Positions 58,006-64,000 of a stretch of 64,000 nt of DNA are shown in pieces. A program made the position numbers and the translations under genes. The stretch covers positions 44,022-108,021 of the forward strand of contig JADKFV010000020.1 in NCBI GenBank assembly GCA_016717325.1, given 5' to 3'. This DNA comes from Bacteroidota bacterium (GTDB lineage Bacteria; Bacteroidota; Bacteroidia; AKYH767-A; OLB10). The notes under the pieces were generated by a model, which made no database searches, was not told the DNA's origin, and saw only the letters and a list, made by a program, of their open reading frames with translations. Every line of letters starts with the position of its first letter. The first letter of the stretch is position 1.

Positions 58006-60555
58006 ATGTTTAATGAAAGTGATTTAAAATACTTAAAAAGACTAATTGGCAGGAACCAAGTTGTTCTTTTTTTAGGTTCAGGATTTTCTAGATCTGCTGA
58101 AAATAGGAGAAATGAGAAATTCCCAACTGGATTTGAATTAGGTAAAAAATTATGGGATTTTTTAGGGTATTCCGGAGAATACGATAGTACCCCTTTACCT
58201 GAAATGTATCAAGCATTTGTAAGTGCTCCAATTAAAAAGGAATTAAAAAAGGATTTTCTTGAGAGCAATTTATTAAGTGAAAGAATTCCTGAATTTTACA
58301 ACTCAGTTTGTAATCCTTACTGGTACAAAATATATACATTAAATATTGATGATGTATTGAGTAAGGTTTACCGTAGATGTGGTAAAAGTATACAAGAAGG
58401 AGTTTACCCAAAAGACGAGTATATTGAAAGAGATATATCTCTTGATTCGACAAACATAATTTACCTTCACGGCAAATTACCTTGCGATCCGAATGATATA
58501 GTTTTTTCCACAAAACAGTACGCTAAAGCGCAATTATCACATCAACCATTATATGGTCAATTCGTTTATGATTATGCAACTAAGCCGACAATTTTTGTAG
58601 GTACGGATTTAAATGAACCCATTTTTGAACGTTACCTTGAATCAAGAGAAGGGAGAGAAGGTTATGCTGAAAGACGTCCAAGGTCATTCCTAATTTCTCC
58701 CTCCTTGTCTCCAGTAAAGGCTGATATATTAAGAAATCAATACAATGTACATCATATTGAAGGTACAACAGATGATTTTTTAGACTGGATAAAAAAATTA
58801 GCTGACGACTTACCAAAGAAAGAAGAAATACTTAGAGATACATTCCCAAACTTGTTGAACATACTGCAATACGCAGATTTAACGAAAACTTCTCATAAGT
58901 CGATTAATGAATTTGCTAAGTCTTTTAATAGAGTTCCAAATGAGTTGAAATTAGCCGAAGGAAGGTCTGGCTATCTTATGGGAGCATCTCCAACCTGGGA
59001 TGATATTTTTAAAGAGCTAGATATCCAAAGAACCATCACTAATGAAGTTTTTAACTGTATAGAAGAAAAATTTCATAATAGTGTTCCTAATGATAAAATT
59101 AACGTCATTAATTTAATTGGGACTGCTGGTTCAGGTAAATCTACAATTCTAAAAAGGCTTAGTTTACAACTTTCTCAAAACGGGAGAACAGTGTTTTTGA
59201 CATATTCCGATTTTATTCCTAGAGCAGACCAAATATTAGACGTAATATCTTCAATTAAAGAAAGTATTATTTTAGTGTTTGATAATGCAAAAAATGTTCT
59301 GCCTCAAATAATGAATATTATTAAAGAGTGTAGCAAATTAGAGAAGCCGCCAATTTTTATCATTTCTATCAGAAGCAATCATTATGATAAATTGAATTAT
59401 TTCATTGACCCAGAATTAGTAAATAAACTGGATTTTAAAATACCAGACCTTGATGATGATGAAATAAAAACTTTAATTGAAAAACTTGAAAAATATAACT
59501 TACTTGGAATACTTCAAGGAAAAACCTCAACTGATCGTTTTAAGGAATTCAAATACAAAGCTAAAAAGCAAATATTAATTGCAATGAAAGAGGCAACTAA
59601 AGGTCTTAGCTTTGATGAAATTATAAGAGATGAATTTAATCAAATCAACTCTTATGAAGCTAAAACGCTATGTTTATGTGTTGCAATAAATTCAGAATTA
59701 GGCTACACCAATTCTATTCAAGATTTTGTTGGCTTTTCTAAAGTTACTCATTCAGAAGCTTTGAATTACTTACATACAATTTTAGCAGGGACGATTGTGT
59801 GGACTGGAAATAATAATGACCGATTTATATTAAGGCATAGAGTATTAGCAGATTATTTAATTAAATACTGTGCTGATATTGATATGCTTAAAGAATCATA
59901 TATTAGGGTGCTTTCAATACTTGCACCTGAACTTAAAAGAAACTCAGGTCCATCACGAAAATTCAATTTGTACAAGTCACTTATTAATCATCACACACTA
60001 TATCAAAGATTTAGAAAGAATATTGAATGCGCTAGAAATGTTTACGATTCTGTATCCTCATTTTTTAATGATGACTCACAATTTTGGCTTCAATACGGTT
60101 CCTTGGAAGTGGAAGGTGAAGGTGGCGATTTGAACCTTGCTGAAAATTATTTAGATCAGGCTGAATCATTAAGCCCTAACAATCCATATATTAAAAATGC
60201 TAAATCAAACTTGTATTACAAACAAAGTTTTTTCACCAATAATTTTATTCAGGCTCAAGAATGCAAAAGAAAAGCAGATGAAATAGCCCAAGAACAAATT
60301 TTATCAATTGGAAATGAAGACCCTCATATTCATCATATATTTTGCAGGGGCAATTATTACTTTATCTCAAAATGGGTAACTGAAAGAGCCGATAAATCTA
60401 GTAAACTTAAAGAACTAAAAAAGTTGATTGAAAGTGCAATAAAGATACACCCTAGAGATAAAAAGCTTGAAACTGCTCATCAAGCCATTACAAGATCATT
60501 TTTACAAATGGGTGTGAATGATATTGCGTTAACGGATCCTGAAATACCCGAATAA
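58006..60555 (+). CDS. SIR2-like domain / STAND-type NTPase / TPR protein, likely antiphage effector
   Basis: An 849-residue protein in three parts. Residues 1-270 are a SIR2-like NAD-binding domain (VVLFLGSGFSR 20-29, YTLNIDDVL with Asn113, IIYLHGK with the catalytic His155, FVGTDLNEP). Residues ~340-680 are a P-loop NTPase (Walker A GTAGSGKST 372-380, Walker B IILVFDNA 421-428). From ~690 onward it has TPR-like helices (GDLNLAENYLDQAESLSPNNPYIKNAKSNLYYKQS). This SIR2-NTPase-TPR order fits the STAND defence group (Avs5-like proteins), where a phage signal triggers NAD loss and cell death. It lies directly after the restriction-modification genes with an 11-base gap, so it may be part of the same operon. 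Confidence 0.8.
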   Translation: MFNESDLKYLKRLIGRNQVVLFLGSGFSRSAENRRNEKFPTGFELGKKLWDFLGYSGEYDSTPLPEMYQAFVSAPIKKELKKDFLESNLLSERIPEFYNSVCNPYWYKIYTLNIDDVLSKVYRRCGKSIQEGVYPKDEYIERDISLDSTNIIYLHGKLPCDPNDIVFSTKQYAKAQLSHQPLYGQFVYDYATKPTIFVGTDLNEPIFERYLESREGREGYAERRPRSFLISPSLSPVKADILRNQYNVHHIEGTTDDFLDWIKKLADDLPKKEEILRDTFPNLLNILQYADLTKTSHKSINEFAKSFNRVPNELKLAEGRSGYLMGASPTWDDIFKELDIQRTITNEVFNCIEEKFHNSVPNDKINVINLIGTAGSGKSTILKRLSLQLSQNGRTVFLTYSDFIPRADQILDVISSIKESIILVFDNAKNVLPQIMNIIKECSKLEKPPIFIISIRSNHYDKLNYFIDPELVNKLDFKIPDLDDDEIKTLIEKLEKYNLLGILQGKTSTDRFKEFKYKAKKQILIAMKEATKGLSFDEIIRDEFNQINSYEAKTLCLCVAINSELGYTNSIQDFVGFSKVTHSEALNYLHTILAGTIVWTGNNNDRFILRHRVLADYLIKYCADIDMLKESYIRVLSILAPELKRNSGPSRKFNLYKSLINHHTLYQRFRKNIECARNVYDSVSSFFNDDSQFWLQYGSLEVEGEGGDLNLAENYLDQAESLSPNNPYIKNAKSNLYYKQSFFTNNFIQAQECKRKADEIAQEQILSIGNEDPHIHHIFCRGNYYFISKWVTERADKSSKLKELKKLIESAIKIHPRDKKLETAHQAITRSFLQMGVNDIALTDPEIPE

Positions 60556-60930
60556 TGCCAACCCTTCTCAGTCATACACATTGGCAAGCCCCGCAAGCCG
60601 ACACTCAACCCAAAGCTTGCCAAAGAGTATGCCTGTCCAACGCTGAAAAGAAAAAATTAAAAATCTCTTTCCCTTCTAAAAATTTTAAAAACGCCAATAC
60701 ACAAACCGACACAAAAACATTCGAACAGTTGGTTGAAAAACTCAATATTGACAAGGGTTGCAAGACACGGACGACAAGAACGCAAGGGCATAACAGATAG
60801 TACTTCGTTTGGTGCGAAGCACCAAGAATGAAGGCCATGTTGCACTGAACCTTTGGTAGCTTTCGCAAGTGGCGTGAAGAACTTTTTGCTATGGGGTTTG
60901 CTGGTCGTGGCGGGGGCCTAACGGTAACAA
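60556..60930. repeat. Palindromic spacer element between cassettes, second copy
   Basis: Directly after the SIR2 gene: TTGGCAAGC (60581-60589) pairs with GCTTGCCAA (60615-60623), loop with GCCGACAC and CAACCC shared with the spacer at 54994-55035; the stems differ but pair. A smaller hairpin TTGGTGCGAAGCACCAA follows near 60809. No convincing gene is seen in the 750 bases before 61312. Confidence 0.55.
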
Positions 60931-61222
60931 TATACGATTAATGGCATTTTTTGTAATGTAAAACACCACGTCAACTATTCCTTTTCAAATTTCAACTTCA
61001 CTAAATTGAACTTGCTTACAAAAGCATCAATAAAGCTTACAACATTTTCAGTATCGATGTTGCAATCTAAACTTGATATTTCCATTTGATGCCGGCAGCC
61101 GCAGCTATGTGATGCATATTTATTTTTTATGCTAAGGTATGTTAGCGGTGTCGATGTAATTTTAATTTTACCACATGTTGTTAAGGTGCGTTGGTTGAGG
61201 AAATGGTTTTTTCACAGGCAGA
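60931..61222 (-). mobile_element. Transposon relic, left copy of a ~290-bp direct repeat
   Basis: About 290 bases similar to 62150-62437. On the minus strand it holds the beginning of a transposase-like frame (60975-61085): ..CRHQMEISSLDCNIDTENVV, FIDAFVSKFNLVKLKF, then a stop. The order R-H-Q, then ENxVxFIDAFVxxLxLxxLxF resembles the N terminus of IS1182-type transposases; only about 40 residues remain. Confidence 0.55.
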
Positions 61223-61311
61223 CGTTAGTCAGAATGCTATGACGACCGTGCAACATTCAACTGACAGAAAAATATTTTACCTTTGACATAAAATTTGACG
61301 ACTATTGAAAA

Positions 61312-61758
61312 ATGAAATTACCCAAGTATCCATTAGCATCAAGTGACAAATTGCTGACCTTTGAGTTTATTAGCGAAGGACAGAAAGGGCTAATTCATAA
61401 ACTTGTGCGTTACCAACCGACCAACCTCAAGGACATTTATAATCTTGCTTTTGGCGACAAAGACCACTCAACCAGCGACATAGACGATACTGTAATTTCA
61501 AACAATGGTGACAGCGAAAAAGTATTAACAACAGTAGTTGCAACGCTTTACGCATTTACTGACAAATATCCTGACGTTTGGATTTATGCAACTGGCAGCA
61601 CGAAAGCAAGGACACGTCTTTACAGAATGGGCATTACAAAGTTTCTATCAGAAGTTACTGCGGACTTTGAAGTTTTAGGAGAAAGAAATGACGACTGGGA
61701 ACCCTTCAAAAAAAATGTTGAATACGAAGGTTTTTTGGTTAGACGGAAAAAGAAATAA
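61312..61758 (+). CDS. DUF6934-family protein
   Basis: A 148-residue cytosolic protein: KLPKYPLASSDKLLTFEFISEGQKGLIHKLVRYQPT at the start, FGDKDHSTSDIDDTVISNNGDSEKVLTTV in the middle, and a basic tail FLVRRKKK. This matches DUF6934 proteins, which are common in Bacteroidota accessory regions next to short partner proteins. Function unproven; a toxin-antitoxin-like role is often suspected. Lies between two transposon relics with a small partner gene 33 bases on. Confidence 0.7.
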   Translation: MKLPKYPLASSDKLLTFEFISEGQKGLIHKLVRYQPTNLKDIYNLAFGDKDHSTSDIDDTVISNNGDSEKVLTTVVATLYAFTDKYPDVWIYATGSTKARTRLYRMGITKFLSEVTADFEVLGERNDDWEPFKKNVEYEGFLVRRKKK

Positions 61759-61791
61759 TTATTACTTTTGACAAAGTTACAAATTCATACT

Positions 61792-61965
61792 ATGAAGATA
61801 ACGACAGAATTAAAAAAGCGAAAAATTCCAATTGTGAAGATTGATATTTCATTGAACAAATATGACGACATCGTTTTGTTCCCTGACAAGTTGGAAAAAG
61901 CAAACGAAATGTTACGAAAAGTTGGACTTCCTAAACAATGGACAAATGAGAAGCACCATAGCTAA
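61792..61965 (+). CDS. Small partner of the DUF6934 protein
   Basis: Fifty-seven residues from the ATG at 61792: MKITTELKKRKIPIVKIDISL, then NKYDDIVLFPDKLEKANEMLRKVGLP. It has the size and strand-helix look of an antitoxin-like partner and follows the DUF6934 gene closely. No known family was recognised. Confidence 0.55.
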   Translation: MKITTELKKRKIPIVKIDISLNKYDDIVLFPDKLEKANEMLRKVGLPKQWTNEKHHS

Positions 61966-62149
61966 CAGCACCTACAAGAAATTGTCGGTACAGTGGTTAA
62001 ATGAAGCTTTGTTCTTCGTATCAAGTTCAGTGTTGGCAGGCAGTTTTCGTCTCCGAAATCGCCAACTTCTTAAACCAAAAAACCATCAGCCTTCGAAAAA
62101 CCCATTTTGGAAAATTTTGCCAGCCGTAGCAATTCCTTAACTATTACCA
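61966..62149. other. Spacer after the DUF6934 pair
   Basis: Begins CTAACAGCACCTACAAG, sharing TAACAGCAC with the spacer at 54796, and later ACAGTGGTTAAATGAA, similar to ACAGTTTTGTGGTTAATGAA near 54836. Likely the same class of inter-cassette element. No gene is seen. Confidence 0.4.
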
Positions 62150-62437
62150 TATACGATTTATGCCTCTTGAAGTTTAAAATACCACGGCAACTATTCCTTT
62201 TCAAATTTCAACTTCACTAAATCGAGCTTGCAAACAAAAGCATCAATAAAGCGTACAACATTTTCAGTATCGATGTTGCAATCTAAACTTGTTATTTCCA
62301 TTTGATGTCAGCAGACCTCAGCTATGTGATGCATATTTATTTTTTTACGAAGGTGCTTCAACATTGTTGTTGTAATTTCCATTTTTATCGCATGTTATTA
62401 ACGTGTAACTGTGAGCAAGCGGTTTTTTCAAGGCTGA
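62150..62437 (-). mobile_element. Transposon relic, right copy of the ~290-bp direct repeat
   Basis: Second copy of the relic at 60931-61222, same orientation. The transposase-like frame (62191-62301) reads MEITSLDCNIDTENVVRFID then AFVCKLDLVKLKF and ends at the same stop. The two copies differ by several amino-acid changes, so both have been decaying for some time. Confidence 0.55.
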
Positions 62438-62598
62438 CATAACAGTAAGTGTAGCGGTCATTGTGCTAAAAATCATGATAAGAGTTGACTTTCAAAAGAC
62501 CATTTAAGCTTTTTGAAATACCTCATAACAACTTAAAAAGCATTATTTAGGCAAATAAGGTTTTTTTTATAACCTTATTTTGTATATTTGCCTCCACT
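62438..62598 (+). promoter_or_regulatory. Promoter region with hairpin before the DUF4143-type ATPase
   Basis: AATAAGGTT and AACCTTATT form a 9-bp inverted repeat (about 62551-62576), and TATATTTG (62584-62591), a -7-type box, lies 7 bases before the ATG. Transcription would start almost at the start codon; the hairpin may be an operator. Confidence 0.4.
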
Positions 62599-64000
62599 AT
62601 GGCACTAAATCCTTTTTCAGCAGAACAAATAATAGCAAGGCTGCAATTTGAAAACCCTTGGTGGGTGACTGGTAGCTTAGACGGATATTACCAGTCGTTC
62701 AAGCCCCGCCTGTATTTCAATTTGTTTTACCCATTGGTAAAAAACACAACCGTTCACAGAGCGAGTGTATTAATGGGACCAAGACGTGTTGGAAAAACTG
62801 TTATGCTTTATCACACCATTCAACAATTAATTTTAGATGGTGTATCTCCTCAGAAAATTTTGTACGCCTCAATCGAAACACCGATTTATAATAACATACC
62901 ACTTGACGAGCTTTTTACAATGGCGAAAAAAGCTACCGGAGACACATAGATGCAAATGGATGGTACATATTTTTTGATGAAATTCAATATCTAAAAGAAT
63001 GGGAAGTTCACTTAAAAACATTGGTTGACGTTTACCGCAAAACAAAATTTATTGCAAGTGGTTCTGCTGCTGCTGCATTAAAACTAAAAAGCAATGAAAG
63101 TGGCGCAGGACGATTTACTGATTTTATGCTTCCTCCTTTGACATTCTATGAATTTATTCACCTCAAAAATTTAGGCGCTTTAATTAAAGCTGATACCATC
63201 AATTGGAAAGGAAACATTGCTATTTTTCTTCAACGACAAACATCACTGAATTAAACAAACATTTTATTAATTATGTGAATTTCGGTGGTTATCCTGAAGT
63301 AATATTTAACCAGGAAATACAAAATAATCCTGGCAGATTTATGAGAGCAGATATCATTGACAAAGTATTGCTTCGCGATTTACCGGGACTATACGGTATT
63401 CAAGATGTTCAAGAATTAAATTCTCTTTTTACAACCATAGCATGGAACAGTGGACAAGAATGTAGCATAGACGAATTAAGTAAAAGTAGTGGCGTTAAGA
63501 AAACCACACTCAGACAATATTTGTCATACTTAGAAGCTGCTTTTTTAGTTCATATTGTAAAACGTGTTGACCAAAAAGCAGGACGCTTCCAACGAGAAAA
63601 CTTCTTTAAAATTTATCTCACCAATCCAAGCTTACGCAGTGCGTTGTTTGCACCACTTGCAGCAGAATCAGACGGTATGGGAGCAATAGTAGAAACTGCC
63701 ATATTTAGTCAATGGATGCAACGAACTTCATTTATTCCATACTATGCAAGGTGGAAAAATGGAGAGGTTGACTTAGTTAATATTAGTAGAAAAACAAACA
63801 GACCTGATTGGGCGGTAGAAATTAAATGGAGCAACAGATATTTTGAAGCACCAAATGAATTAAAGAGCCTTTCTTCTTTTTGTGAAGAAAATAAACTAAA
63901 GCAGGCATTGGTAACTTCAATTGACAAATCAGGAATGAAGGAATTTAATAACATTCAAATTCAATATTTACCAGCAGCAGTTTATGCATACAATGTTGGC
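62599..64000 (+). pseudogene. AAA_14/DUF4143-type ATPase, two frameshifts, runs off the window
   Basis: The frame from 62599 gives a P-loop (SVLMGPRRVGKTVMLYHTIQQ). It breaks after MAKKATGDT; one extra A in the A6 run at 62926-62931 would continue MAKKSYRRHIDANGWYIFFDEIQYLKEW (Walker B). That frame breaks again at a T5 run (63223-63227), where one extra T leads to FSSTTNITELNKHFINYVNFGGYPEV and onward through IDKVLLRDLPGLYGI, a winged-helix (ELSKSSGVKKTTLRQYLSYLEAA) and the nuclease-like DUF4143 end (GEVDLVNISRK, WAVEIKWS). It is open to the window end. Such ATPases are accessory genes of uncertain, perhaps defence-related, function. Confidence 0.8.

Noticed and set aside
60555..60800. Open frame of 81 codons after the SIR2 gene
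   Set aside because: It runs through the palindromic spacer that is shared as DNA, not protein, with 54994-55035.
1..64000. tRNA or rRNA genes
   Set aside because: None was recognised by eye on either strand; a covariance-model scan would be needed to rule them out.

Overview
The window is a low-GC Bacteroidota chromosome segment, probably from the Chitinophagales/Sphingobacteriales side. Three things support this: three secreted proteins have or appear to have type IX secretion (T9SS) C-terminal domains and there is a PorX response regulator; LpxC and FabZ are fused; and a TonB-dependent receptor is paired with a DUF4249 lipoprotein. Promoter-like sites ending in TTTG, short A-rich leaders and many small stress proteins agree with this.

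Layout. 0-11.5 kb holds core genes on the minus strand (sugar nucleotidyltransferase end, dut, a DUF937/OmpA protein, two secreted proteins, porX) followed by polA on the plus strand. 11.6-13.9 kb is a small toxin-antitoxin islet (MntA/HepT, PIN/antitoxin) with broken genes, bracketed by a ~60-bp repeat. 14-23.6 kb holds trhO, the DUF4249/TonB pair, purD, a sterol-desaturase-type hydroxylase and a secreted ice-binding-like/SprB-repeat protein. 24.3-47.1 kb is a long stress/envelope cluster: DUF892, DUF2383, AI-2E transporter, SDR, NDH-2, TspO, AraC regulator, hybrid kinase plus receiver, BON, YceI, flavin reductase, pseudo-receiver, DUF748, iron-permease-like, beta-barrel, DUF1003, CsbD, lmo0937 and YtxH proteins. 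47.3-53.3 kb has a DUF457 protein, an OLD-type nuclease and the operon lpxC/fabZ-lpxA-ABC ATPase. 53.9-64 kb is an accessory/defence island: GIY-YIG protein, a complete type II restriction-modification set of BsuBI/PstI type with a controller, a SIR2-NTPase-TPR protein, a DUF6934 pair between two transposon relics, and a DUF4143-type ATPase.

The strongest new signal is a shared promoter-like element, T(G/A)TAA - 25 bases - (C/T)TTTG(C/A), lying 27-60 bases before many genes of the stress cluster (start positions 21771, 24307, 32012, 37072, 37970, 43281, 43935, 45416, probably 32369, and further upstream of 27420). It suggests one regulon under an alternative sigma factor or a common activator. 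A second signal is a controller operator pair (two GGAC-N7-GTCC sites) in front of the restriction-modification operon. A third is a 27-bp CT microsatellite whose length decides the reading frame at the start of a secreted-protein gene.

Caution: six genes or gene pairs carry single-base frameshifts, all explained by one base too few or too many in an A/T homopolymer (porX, hepT, the OLD nuclease, the restriction endonuclease, and the last ATPase twice). Sequencing error is a serious alternative to real inactivation. About 850 bases near 28.0-28.85 kb also look unlike the rest of the window.
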